Of a stretch of 64,000 nucleotides of DNA, positions 11,801-22,201 are shown one piece after another. The position numbers and the translations under genes were made by a program. Source of the DNA: Bipolaris cookei (taxonomy: Eukaryota > Ascomycota > Dothideomycetes > Pleosporales > Pleosporaceae); assembly GCA_002286855.1 (NCBI GenBank), contig NRSV01000021.1, positions 186,001 through 250,000 of the forward strand. Direction: 5' to 3'. Under the pieces are notes generated by a model that saw only the letters and a program-made list of their open reading frames with translations, was not told the origin of the DNA and made no database searches. How positions within the stretch are numbered: the first letter of the stretch is position 1; every line of letters begins with the position of its first letter.

Positions 11801-12940
11801 TCATGCGTAGCAGGTCTGATACTCACTATATCTACTCTGCACTCTTGTCAACGGCGCAAAATCGCTATCTAATACCTCCAAATCGCCCAAAATACCATGT
11901 GTATCCGATGTTAATGTATAGGCCACTTTCACACGCTTCACATCGCTGTTAGCGCGTGTCTTGGGAGAAGAGGTTGCGCGACGATACCTCCTTCTACTTA
12001 GCAAGGGTTTGAGAGAACTTCCGGTTGTTGAGGAATCAGAGTTATCAGATAGAGCTGAGTCACTTGTGGTACCCAGAACCGATAAGTCCGTGGCGGCCAT
12101 GATTACATTGTCTCTGCCTTCTTGGGGGGATGAAGCGGTCTTGCCAGCTCTTTTCTTCTCCGTCTCTCCTTGTGTGACAACAGAGAGTGGTGAAGAAGTA
12201 CGCCCACTACTGTTCTTCCTCCTCTCTACGCTCGCCACCAGAGCAGTCCAAAGATTCAGAGTTCCATTCTTCCTTAGCGTCTTGACGTCGTCGTAGTTCT
12301 CAGTCCTGGAGGTGCCTTTTGAAGTCGTATTGGCAGGAGAATTGAGTGCTGGTTTGACATCAGCTTCAGCAAGTGAAAAACTGCTTTCTACAGGCGTATG
12401 TATGCCGAATTTCTTTCCCCATTTGCACTCGGATGGGTAGTCACACATATCCCAGCAGTCTTTTTTCTTTGTCGTAACATCTCCATCTCCTTTGCCAGCG
12501 GGCGAGCCACTGGCCAAAGCAGCTTTGTTCCTGGGACCTTCTCTTCGCCATCTGCTCCAATTCTTCCAGCCAGAATAGTCGAATTCGCTATTACAGGCAC
12601 CATGTTTCCTTGTACGTCGTGCATGGGTTGGTTGTCGCCATGTCTTTACAGTGGTTGTGCCACTACAATAATAATGCCCGTCTTGTAGGCAACGCCTTGT
12701 GACATTCAAGCGGTAGCTAAAATGACACTGATGACACGTCCACGTCCAAGGCAAAGAAGTCGGCGGCAAATCTGCAGTAGACTTCGTGCTCGTTTTTGAA
12801 CTTTGCTGGCTCTCTTTCTGAACTGATTGTCGGAACGGTATTGTGGGCGTGAAGGGTGTACGTGGTGAGAAGGGCGATGGTGGAATCGACAAGAAAGAAG
12901 ATTTAAAAGGCGCTGGGGATATTCTTAAAGAGCTTCGCAT
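11801..12940 (-). CDS. Orphan Cys-rich protein
   Basis: Single exon, 379 aa. I do not recognise a named family. The N-terminus is Ser/Pro-rich with an SPAPFKSSFLSIPPSPFSPR-like run. Residues ~60-150 hold a cysteine-rich core: WTCHQCHFSYRL, RRCLQDGHYYCSG, a third Cys in KHGACNSEFDYSGW, then CWDMCDYPSECKWGKKFG. The CxxC pairs plus His suggest zinc binding, which is inference. The remainder is Ser/Thr-rich, with RKNGTLNLWTALVASVERRK as the only other ordered-looking segment. The frame is open upstream to 13195, but those residues look like leader; the start at 12940 precedes the S/P-rich tract and is preferred. No signal peptide or membrane segment. Confidence 0.65.
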   Translation of the reverse strand: MRSSLRISPAPFKSSFLSIPPSPFSPRTPFTPTIPFRQSVQKESQQSSKTSTKSTADLPPTSLPWTWTCHQCHFSYRLNVTRRCLQDGHYYCSGTTTVKTWRQPTHARRTRKHGACNSEFDYSGWKNWSRWRREGPRNKAALASGSPAGKGDGDVTTKKKDCWDMCDYPSECKWGKKFGIHTPVESSFSLAEADVKPALNSPANTTSKGTSRTENYDDVKTLRKNGTLNLWTALVASVERRKNSSGRTSSPLSVVTQGETEKKRAGKTASSPQEGRDNVIMAATDLSVLGTTSDSALSDNSDSSTTGSSLKPLLSRRRYRRATSSPKTRANSDVKRVKVAYTLTSDTHGILGDLEVLDSDFAPLTRVQSRYSEYQTCYA

Positions 12941-14841
12941 CTTGTAATCTGATATGGTGGGCCAGACCGTTGACAAAGTAATTGCTTGTCTCTGGAAGTG
13001 TCTTGCTACACTGTCAACATAAGAAAAAGCTTCAAGAGTGATGCTAATCGCAGTTGCGTTGTAATTGTTAGGACGATTTCGCAAAATATGGGGTCGACAG
13101 TGATGTTTGTTTCTTGCTGTTAAGGAGAGCGTGTCTCTTCTAAAACCAACCCGCCGATCACATCCTGTCACGGGTTTCAAGACGATTGTTCTCATGCAAA
13201 GAAATGGAGAGGCGACAATTAGGTAGCGAACAAAGATGGATTCGATAATAAATCTTTGTTGTTATCAAGTAGTTCCATGTTCCGGTGGTGCAACAGCGGT
13301 TCTTTGTCGAGGGAAGCCATTGGAGTGTCAGCTGCATCATTTTCGAACACACATATGCTTTATTTGGAAGCCGCACAAGCACACAACACCCACCCTAGTG
13401 TCCTGAGTTTATTTCTGCCTCTGAGTACTTGTATGAATTACTAGCAGAGTACAATGTTTCTATTCCGGATTGAAATCACGCTATCGGCCAAGCTGTTTTG
13501 TATTGCAAGCCGGCATGATTCCCTAGTTAGGCGGTTAGGAGCACTTGATAAACTTTACATCTGCGCTGGCACGCAAACTCGCTTGCATTTGTTGCATGGG
13601 TGTATATTTTTATCCAACTTGATGCAACACACGTCTAGGGTTTCAACACACCTTGGTGGAGTGGCGTAATTGCTTGGCTAAAGATGGAGTGTTGCGGAAG
13701 GGTCATGGCGGGCTGCAACGCACAGGGTGCACTCTCATTGTCACGTGCTCTTTATAATAACAACGACTCGTACTAGGTTCGCCCCACATCCATTCCCGAA
13801 CGCGTGGAACGCACCCAAGACATTTCTCACCGAGAATATGTTTCATAGCCCCGATATTGTCTTGGAGGACACGAAAGCTTTTCCCGCTTGTGGAATCAAT
13901 GAAACTCTCTCCCACGCTGCATCCCATGCTGCACGCACTTCCAAAGTACTGAGACGTACCAGCCCATGCACACTCCTTGGAAACAAGGTCCTAGAAAGGT
14001 GCGATTCCGGGATGAATGGGGTATGTACTTTTTGTGAAAACCCGCGATTCCGCTTTTGTAACCAATTAGAAGTACCTAGTAGTAAACGTTGTGAAGCTCT
14101 GTAGCTGGCTTTATGGATGGGTGTGGAAAGAAAAGACTCGCGGGAGCAAAGACGGGCGTATAGGAACAGTAAGCACAACCCCGACGGCAGGTGAAGCGCA
14201 TGCAGCATGCAATGATACTTTCTTGGCACGACAAGGAGATCGTGATATCGCTATTGGTATGGTGTATATACTACTGTATGTGAACTAACAATCATCGTCT
14301 TTGAGAGGATTCGATGCTTAGTACAGCTATTGTGCTTAGCTGCAAGCCTATCGCGGTAGATTGACATCATCCACACGGCGGGGTCTGGGGTGCAGCGACA
14401 TGATAGGGTCTAGCATGGGCGATCATCCATGTGGAGGAGTAGGAGAAGATAAGCATTGACACTGTGTGTAGGCTTGGCAGCGGAAGATATATCATCACCG
14501 GACGAATCGGCAGTTCTGTTGTTCTTGGACTGATAAGGTTGCGCTGGGCATGGCGCGTGAGCACAGCCTCCTCGTACTACATGCAATTCAGCAGGGACAT
14601 TAGAGCAGCGTGCATCGGCAATCTGACAAAGCCAGGGGCAAAGGGCCGATTTGGAAATTTAATAATGAGCTCGTTCTTGAATTATGTACACTACATTTGT
14701 AAAAGAAAAGAACAATTCAGACATCTAGTATAACAGAACAAAAAGTTCAGCGCAAAGACGAGAGCGCATGTGGTATCTCGAAACAATTTGACTTTATAAA
14801 GTCGAAAGCAACAAAATCCAGATCAATACAAATACAAAAGC
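12941..14841. other. Gene-free spacer
   Basis: Between the 5' end of the orphan Cys-rich gene and the 3' end of the ammonium transporter. Opposing frames of about 125 codons at 13727-14104 (+) and 13843-14229 (-) overlap each other and show no recognisable protein. I see no repeat or RNA gene. Confidence 0.5.
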
Positions 14842-16638
14842 TTAGGTCTTGACCTGCTTTTCGTTGTTGTGCTCGGGACCCATGGCAACAGCATGTCTGT
14901 CGCCACCAATCCCAGTGTGGTCGTGGTCATGGCTGGAATTCTCTGAGGGCGCCTTGCCCTCAAGCATCTGGCTGTGCTGGGGAATACCATGACGTTCTCC
15001 TTGAGGCACTGAGTGCTCACCATCGAGGGGAGTACCCTTGGCAGGGGTCCACGCAAGGTAGTCACGGCGGACCTCGACGTAGTCGTAGGCGAACTCGCCA
15101 AGTTGGTCATCATCCATACCAAGAAGCTCGGCCTCTTCGGACGCACGAAGCTTAAGACCAGGAATCTTGTCGATGACAAAAGCGAGGATAGCGCTGACGA
15201 CGAAGGAGTAACCGGTGCAAGCGGCAATATAAGCAATCTGCTTGTAGATAGCGGGCGCGTCGCCAGTAATGGCACCGGCGGTCAGTCCGTTATTGACGCC
15301 GTCAAGACCAATGATGTAGTTGGCACCAAAAATGCCGTTGAAGAACAGTCCCCACATGCCAGCGACGCCGTGCTCAGCAAATACATCAAGAGAATCGTCG
15401 ATCTTGATCCAGAACTTGACTACAAGGATGTTAGCAAATAACGTAGAACTAATGTTTGGCGTTTGACTTACTCTTGGTGGCAAAGTTGGCAACAATGCCA
15501 GTGGTGATACCGAGGACAACACTGGCCCATGGAGGGATGAAACCAGAAGCGGGAGTAGCAGCAACGAGTCCAGAAATGGTACCTGAGCACCAGCCGACCA
15601 TGGACCACTTACGAGCAAGACGCCAATCAAGAATAACCCATGTCATGGCAGCAAACATGGCAGTAAGGTTGCTGTTCCAGCAGGCCATGACAGCGCGGAG
15701 GTTGGCACCGAAAGCAGAGCCGCCGTTGAAGCCCAACCAACCAAACCATAGGAATACGGTTCCGAGAGTGATCAAAGAGACGTTGTGGGGGCGGAAGTTG
15801 AGCATCATCTTTTCCTGGCGGCGTCCGAGAATCATGGAGTATGCCAAGGCGGTGCATCCAGACACAATCTCGACAGGACCGCCACCAGCATAATCCAGGC
15901 CACCCCATTTGAAGAACCAGCCATTTGCGTTCCAGGCCCAGTAAGCGACGGGGCAGTATACGATCGTGGCCCAAAGCCAGATGAAGACCATCATGGGAAT
16001 CAAGCGACCGCGCTCAGCAACGCAACCGACAACAATGGCAGCAGTGACAGCGCAGAATTGTAGCTATGAGACTGGTTAGCATATCTCTTGTGAGGTATGG
16101 TGAATCTGCAGTACCTGGTAGAAAGAGTACAGCAACTCGGGAATCAGAGGACTACCCTGGCTAGGAGCACCGAGTACGCCCTTGAGACCAAACTTGTCGA
16201 GGTTGCCGATAAAGCCATTTGTGGAGGGGCCGAAAGCGAGTGAGTATCCCCAAAAGTACCATTGGAAGGTGATGACGGAGGCGGAGAACATGCACGCCCA
16301 GATGAGGGAGAGGGCGGACTTTCTGCGAGCAAGACCGGAGTAGAGGAAGGCTAGACCAGGAACCATGATCAACACCATGGCCGAAGCCACGAGGATGTAG
16401 GCCTGGTCACCCGCCTGGTACCATTGGTTGAGATTCTCCGTGACTGCAAATATCCATATTAGTATGCTTGCTGGTATGTGGTAACCTTCATTGCACAATG
16501 TGTTGCGCGCAACACGGGTGTCGGGCGCGGCACGTGCGTAATGGTGGTACATGGAGACCTGAACTCACCAGAATCACCACCAGTAACGGCATCGGTCCCA
16601 TTGAATTCGGTAGGAGCGCCGATCCATGAGTACGACAT
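14842..16638 (-). CDS. Ammonium transporter of the Mep/Amt family
   Basis: Exons 16569..16638, 16115..16443, 15472..16063 and 14842..15419 give 522 aa. It moves ammonium across the plasma membrane and has the Amt fold of about 11 membrane segments. Seen: NLNQWYQAGDQAYILVASAM at the start of the first helix, FLYSGLARRKSAL, FQWYFWGYSLAF, the conserved aspartate in GGLDYAGGGPVEI, the first pore His in FRPHNVSLITLG and the second in VFAEHGVAGMWGLFF. A cytosolic tail of ~110 residues (DDDQLGEFAYDYVE onward, then His/Asp-rich DHDHTG) follows the last helix. An alternative ATG at 16668 would add ten residues. All three introns keep frame. The upstream region carries GATA-type sites (16880-17081). 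Confidence 0.95.
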
Positions 16639-16879
16639 GGCTGCGGAGTTTGCTGGGAAACCGCCCAAGTGGTAAGGGTATCAGGGGGGCCTTGAGGAGG
16701 TAGGCGGAGGGAAGAGCTGTCTCACAAACAGAATGTATGCAGAGGAAATGAATAGAGGATATAAAGGCTGGAACGGTACCAGTAATATACGGGAGCACCA
16801 GGGAGAAACCGGAAACCCTACTGTAGATTACAATGGTTGCGCCGGGGCCTTTATGGATGAAGGGCTGACTGTGCTACTC

Positions 16880-17081
16880 TTATCTATCCTGGTCCACGGA
16901 CCAGCCCTCGAGGCAAAATAGACGAGGGTACATCAACCCACAGGCGCGCGACCGCCGTGGGGTTCGCGCCAGATCCAGAGCTTGATCGCTTTTTTTCTGC
17001 CGGTCGATGTCGAGCTGCGTCATGGTAGGCGTGTGGCCTTATCTCGCCGCGAGCGGAAGCGTGACGGGGCGGGTTAGATAA
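16880..17081 (-). promoter_or_regulatory. Cluster of GATA-factor sites
   Basis: TTATCT occurs at 16880-16885 and 17039-17044 (AGATAA on the minus strand) and AGATAA at 17076-17081. All match HGATAR, the site of AreA/Nit2-type nitrogen regulators. They lie about 240-445 bp upstream of the ammonium transporter start. That such transporters are under AreA control is known from other fungi; use of these particular sites is inference, and short motifs occur by chance. Confidence 0.45.
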
Positions 17082-18064
17082 TAGGACCAACACCCAGCTA
17101 GCGGCAGCAGTGCGACTGCTGGGAAGGACAGCCTCGCACCGTGGCTCTTTGTCGGCGACTCAAAACGATTCCTCACAGCCACGGGAGGCATTGTCCGCGA
17201 TGTCTGGGGGCGGGAGTGCTTGGCGAGTGGGAGGCTCCATGTTGTGTTGTGTCAATTGCATTTCATGCCAGAGATAAGCATCCAGAGGCAGCCAATCACA
17301 GCCCACATCGGAGCGATAGGCGGCTAGCTCGATTGGGCCTCCTGCCTGAACCCGGCCGTCCCCTGCGACGCGATCGTGTCGACACCCACAGACGCCCTCC
17401 CGTCCCTGACCAAGAGTGGTGATGCCACTCATCAATCGATGCGATAAGCCCGAGGATGCCTCGTTTTAGCAGCAGCCGGTAGTAGTACAGCTTCGCAATT
17501 GCGTCGGTCGCGCGACAGGGTTTCCTGCCAGTAGTTGCCCAAGTCGCCGGCGCCCAACAAACCTTCATGAAACCCAGCCTGTAAGTACTCGGCAGCTCTC
17601 TTTGCGCTACGGCGTGCACGCACGCCCTGCCGGAGGACCGACATGTCAGCAAATCGCCCGCGGTTCAGCACAGAGACGGCCCTGTGTCGCTGGTACCAGA
17701 CACGACTGCGCTCACCGTTGTATCAGGCGGACAGTTCTCGTCTCCTACTGCATGTGCTGCATGTACAGTACATACGTAGTGTCGAAATCCCGCCATTTGG
17801 TCATCCAGGCTGTCGCCATTCTTGGTTCCAGCGAGCCGGTTCTCTTGCCGCCTCAGGAAGAAACCCTATTGCATGGCTTACATCGATCTGCCCAGGAACG
17901 CCTGTCATATGTCCTGGCCGGCAGTGGCGCGCCTTTGCGCAAGCAATTACATATCCCATGATTCCCTGTCGCAATCTTGAACAGTCTGCAACACTAGAAG
18001 AATGGCATGAGCAGCTGAAGCCCTCGTAGCAGTCTTTTGCACAACAACCCTGGCCACCGCAGCA

Positions 18065-18114
18065 TACATACATACACATATACATATATATTGTACGTAC
18101 ATAGTATGTATGTA
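18065..18114. repeat. AT-rich inverted repeat
   Basis: TACATACATAC at 18065-18075 is exactly complementary to GTATGTATGTA at 18104-18114, with a 28-bp TA/CA-rich loop. It could form a hairpin. It lies within a simple-sequence patch, so function is doubtful. Confidence 0.6.
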
Positions 18115-19439
18115 CACCTACAGCAGGGTCCGACTGCGGACCAGTCTTTCTTCCACTTGCCGTACCCATTCGGCAGCCCTTGTCGGCAAACTGTCGTGAA
18201 AGCATGTGAGTCTCGCTAGAAGCGAGAGAGTGGGGCTGTGTCGACCTCTCCACGAGCCCGCCACGGCGGCGACGCCTCAGGTTCACAAAGCGTGGGGAAG
18301 CTCAACTTGGGGCTCGGTACTGCGGCACTACCGGCTCGCATGCGACTATCCCTGTTGCATTGATTATTATTGTGTCCTGTATCGGCGTCATTGAAATGTG
18401 GGATGGTGGTTATCTCTACGTATCGCGCCTTGTGCAATTTCACCACGTTTTCGAAATATTCCAGAACCCGCCGGCCCAATGGCCGTACTTCCGGCTTCGG
18501 AGCACTGACTGTGGGTTTAGAGTAACCTTGGATCGCATTATTTGCGTATCGGGCTACCCTATCATTTCTTTTACTACTATTCTCAGCTGACTTTGCTGAC
18601 CTTGGGCCGATGACAGGTCTTACACAGATAGCTTCGTGTCTGAACCGCTTTCGACCTACTAGCCGTTAGTTTGCCCTTCAAATGGCATGTGCCCTCTCCA
18701 GCAATGCTCCTTGTGAAACTCTACACTCCCAATCTCCAATGCCGGTTTGTAGCATGGCGATACCAGCAGTCCGTCTCCTCCATTCCTATTGTCTCACTCT
18801 CCTACGGGCATGGGGGGTCTACAAGGAACACTCCACGCTCATTGTACGAAATCAAAGTGCCCCATCAACCTGGCTATCTCTCGCCGAACATTATTGAACG
18901 CAACGTATCAGCTTTTGGCCGCTGACCAACTACGTGGAGATCTGACAACTGCAAAAATCTCCACAATGTTCCGAATTTGGATTCGGCGTTTCGTATAGGA
19001 AATAAGGTCTGGCTACCAGTATCACAAACACTCCGATTGCTGGTAGTACCCCAGCCTCCCCACTTCACACCGCGTACATGCCGCCAATTCTGGGCAAAGG
19101 AAAAAAACGAGAGTAAGGGCCGTCATATTGCTCAAGTTTTCTTGACGCCCAACATCTAATCTGGACCTCGTAGATGAGGCGGCCACGGCAATCTCTCAAT
19201 CTCACTCTAATCCAATCAGACCGAAGCGCGTTCACCCCACACTTCTGAGCCCACACTAACATCGTTGGGGTTGATGATTATGGAATCCTGGCTCACATGC
19301 AACATTCAGCCTCAAAACAGAGTTGCTTTTGAAGAGTGCCGTCGGTGGGCATGATCAAGCAAGTACACGTAAAGGCTCAAGAGCTGCATGATAGTAATCT
19401 TGTTTTGGTAGGGTATTACTACAGGGGAATCTCAGAATA

Positions 19440-19490
19440 ACGTAACCCACCACCGAATGGCGCACACCCCCAGAATACCGCACTTTGCCA
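19440..19490 (+). repeat. Left terminal inverted repeat
   Basis: Starts ACGTAACCCACCACC and ends in GCACTTTGCCA. It pairs with 21175-21224 with one 1-bp gap and about eight mismatches, mostly transitions. Confidence 0.88.
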
Positions 19491-19520
19491 AGACCACACC
19501 TCTTTCTGCCACCACTCACA

Positions 19521-21106
19521 ATGCCACCACCACCTAATCTTGAATCACTTCCTCGTACAGCTGGAGTTACTCTTGCTATCTAGGCTATGAAATCTGACGC
19601 GTCATTAAGCCAGCAACGCGCTAAACCAGCTTCTACACGCGTTATCTACCCCAACTCATCAAAGCTTCAGAGACATGAAGAGGAGACGATTGTACAGTAT
19701 AGAAGGAAGCTTGGTGCGCGAGGCTTTGCCGCTACACTTATCTACATACAAGAGATGGCTAATCAACTGCTGGCTGCTCGCGGCGGTGGTCAGGCTGGAA
19801 TCAACTGAGCTTACAAGTTTGTACGCCGAAGTCCTGAGACCAAATCTCAGGTGTCTAGACCAAGAGATCACCGGAGAGTCCTATGCAGCAACCCAGCTGT
19901 TATCAGCCCCTGGTTTGACCTTGTACGCAACATCAAAGCCAAGTATGGCATCCTGGACGAAGATACCTACAACTTTGACGAGACTGGCTTCCAGATAGGT
20001 GTTACTGAGTCAGTCAAGGTGGTTATTGCCTCTGAGAGACATCTCTAGCCACTTAGTATTCAGCCTGGCGATCGTGAGTGAATTACTTTGATCACTGGTA
20101 TCAATGCCATGGGATGGTCTATCCCACCTTTCTTCATCCTCAAAGCAAAACACCACAAGGCCTAGTACCATAATAACCCAAAGAATTGGAGAATTGGCGT
20201 CAGTAAGAATAGCTGGATCACTAACGAGCTTGGTCTTGCCTGGCTGTAGCACTTTGGCCAGCATACAGAGGCTCGTACAGTAGGCAGTCACAGGCTGCTC
20301 ATTATCGACGGCCATGAGAGCCACAAGTCGCTCGCCTTCCAAGATCTCTGTGAGGAGAGCAATACTATTGCTCGCTATATGCCCCCTCACGCCTCCCATA
20401 TCCTGCAGCCGCTTGTTGTTGGCTATTTTGCCCCCTGGAGCAGGCGTACAGGAAGGAGATCAGGGGCTTGGCAGACAGCCACATCAACCATGTTGATAAA
20501 AAAGCGTTTCTAGCAACGTTTCTAGCAGTATATGAGAAGGCAGTCTCAAAGAGCAATATCTTGTCAAGCTTACGAGCCACTGGCTTAGTTCCACTGGATC
20601 CAGAGGTGGTGTTATCAAAGCTTGAAGTCAAGCCTCGTACGCCAACTCCACCTCTACTAGGACCTGCCTCCTGGCAACCTAAAACACCAAGCAATGCTGT
20701 AGAAATAGACAGCCAAACGACGCTAATTATCAAGAGGATAAGGGAGCATAAGGGTTCCTCGCCTGATTATATCATTGAGATGATTCTACAGGTCAAAAAC
20801 GAGTCAATTTTAAAGGGCCATTCACACACGTTACTTGAAGCTCGAGTAGCTAGGCTTGAGGCAGCTAACAACGCTGCATCTGAGCGTAAGAAGCGTAAGA
20901 AGCGTAAGAAGCGGATCCAGGAAGGTAAAACCTTATTGTGGATAGAGGTAGAGGAAATTGTACGACAGAGATGCTGAGGTTGAAGCAGAGGCGGAGGGGA
21001 TGTAAGCAGGTGGTAGCAGTAAGGGTGTTCGTCGCTGCAAGATGTGCGGTGAGGCAGGTCACAACAAACGCACATGTAATAAAGATGCAGTAGGCTCTAA
21101 GGATTA
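19521..21106 (+). pseudogene. Broken DDE-1 superfamily transposase
   Basis: The frame starts at the ATG at 19521 and is interrupted by stops at 19581 (TAG), 19806 (TGA), 20046 (TAG), 20079 (TGA), 20163 (TAG) and 20247 (TAG), a frameshift near 20440 and a second near 20965. Order: N-terminal CENP-B/pogo-type DNA-binding region, with a RGFAATLIYIQEMANQLLA segment; DDE core with YNFDETGFQIGV (first Asp) and LLIIDGHESH (second Asp); a stretch ending LQPLVVGYFAP, where the family normally has the third Asp; a C-terminal region with a lysine-rich KKRKKRKKR run from a short tandem repeat; and a zinc-knuckle-like CKMCGEAGHNKRTC before the final stop at 21104. It cannot encode a working enzyme as it stands. 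Confidence 0.88.
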
Positions 21107-21174
21107 ATTCTAGCTATTGTACATCTTTGTGGCTTGATGTGGTGTTAAGATATTCAAGTGCAAAGGTTGGGTTA

Positions 21175-21224
21175 TTGCAAAGTGCGCCATTCCGGAGGTG
21201 TGCACCATTTGGTGGTGGTTACGT
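21175..21224 (-). repeat. Right terminal inverted repeat
   Basis: The minus strand reads ACGTAACCACCACC and ends in GCACTTTGCAA. It is the partner of 19440-19490 and abuts the TA duplication at 21225-21226. Confidence 0.88.
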
Positions 21225-21337
21225 TACAGGGTTTATAAAAGGAAAAAAAGGTTTCATCATCAGCTTTGCTTTTGTCGAATCAACTGCCGACTGATGCGCC
21301 CTCGCCCACGCCTCGACTGTAGGTCTCTCGCCAGAGC

Positions 21338-22201
21338 CTAGAACAACGCAGTGCCCAGCAAAGTACCGCCCAAAAGTCCAGCCGCAATAGGGAGTCCAGC
21401 ACCACCTCCATAGCCGTAACCATACGGTCTACCGTAAGGTGTGGCTGGACGCATATATCGTATACCGGGATTGTAGTACTGGCGTGGGCCATATGGGTTG
21501 TATCCGTACGCTCCACTTGGCGCGTAGCGCCCATGAGGTGGTTCAATGTACACATCCCTGCCCTGTCGGTCTTTTCCTATCAGTTGCGGTTCTCCTGTCT
21601 CCATGGCGCGAATGATTGCTTGTCGTGTGCGCATATGCTGAAGATACGCCTGACGCTCCTCCTCTGCGCGACGTTGACGTGCTTTTTGGCGCTCTTCGTG
21701 CGTCTGACCTGTTATCTTATCCTTTAGTCTCCTGGAGAACTTGTGGATTCCTGTTGGTTCGCCAGGCGCAGCGGCGCCTTTACCCTTGGATGTTGGTCGT
21801 GGCGGGAGGTGATCCTCAGTATCCGAGTCTTCAGCAGCAAGATCCTCCATTGTCATCGTCTTGTGCATGCGAGTGTGCTTTTTGCGTTCTTCTGGACTGA
21901 GTGTGCTGAGATACTCTTCATCGTCGTACGGGTGCGTCCATATACTCCGTGGAGGGCTCGCTCGCGTGTCTACAAAGAATTGATGCTGAGTCTGTTCGTC
22001 AAATGATCGGATCCAGCCAGGAGGTAGCTCGCGCATCAAGTCCTCCATGGAGCGCCTTCGGTCAGGCGGAATGCCATTGCGCTCGGTACGCGCTGCGGGA
22101 CCGTCTGTAGAAACGCGACGAATGCCAGGCGAAGGGTCTGCATCGAAGATGGCGGCTTCGTAGCTGGGAGGGGGCTCGTTTGGATGTTGCGAGGTTGCCA
22201 T
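21338..22201 (-). CDS. WW-domain protein
   Basis: Single exon, 287 aa. A WW domain spans about residues 58-91: LPPGWIRSFDEQ starts it, QHQFFVDTR forms the middle strands, and SIWTHP carries the second signature Trp and the Pro. WW domains bind proline-rich ligands such as PPxY; this protein carries a PPPSYE motif itself at ~10-15, so self- or partner-binding is possible. A basic, Arg/Gln/Glu-rich coiled-coil-like stretch follows (~165-205). The C-terminus is Tyr/Gly/Pro-rich (YGYNPYGPRQYY) and ends in a hydrophobic Gly-rich segment (LPIAAGLLGGTLLGTALF) that could contact membranes. The biological role is unknown to me. It sits just right of the transposon, 113 bp from its right TA. Confidence 0.85.
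   Translation of the reverse strand: MATSQHPNEPPPSYEAAIFDADPSPGIRRVSTDGPAARTERNGIPPDRRRSMEDLMRELPPGWIRSFDEQTQHQFFVDTRASPPRSIWTHPYDDEEYLSTLSPEERKKHTRMHKTMTMEDLAAEDSDTEDHLPPRPTSKGKGAAAPGEPTGIHKFSRRLKDKITGQTHEERQKARQRRAEEERQAYLQHMRTRQAIIRAMETGEPQLIGKDRQGRDVYIEPPHGRYAPSGAYGYNPYGPRQYYNPGIRYMRPATPYGRPYGYGYGGGAGLPIAAGLLGGTLLGTALF

Larger units (their letters stand above)
16639..19437. other. Gene-free region upstream of the ammonium transporter
   Basis: 2.8 kb without a supportable gene. It contains three GATA-type sites (16880-17081), a TACATA-rich hairpin (18065-18114) and many short frames lacking family character. Together with the transposon it forms the gene-poorest stretch of the left half. 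Confidence 0.5.
19440..21224 (+). mobile_element. Degenerate Fot1/pogo-type DNA transposon
   Basis: A 1785-bp element bounded by inverted terminal repeats (19440-19490 and 21175-21224) and flanked by TA on both sides (19438-19439 and 21225-21226), the target duplication expected of the Tc1/mariner-pogo superfamily. It contains one transposase frame with DDE-type motifs, several stops and frameshifts. Length, TIR length, TA duplication and protein motifs all fit Fot1-like fungal elements. Most in-frame stops can be explained by C-to-T or G-to-A changes, consistent with repeat-induced point mutation. Confidence 0.9.

Noticed and set aside
13727..14229. Opposing frames of about 125 codons
   Set aside because: They overlap on opposite strands and neither shows family or signal features.
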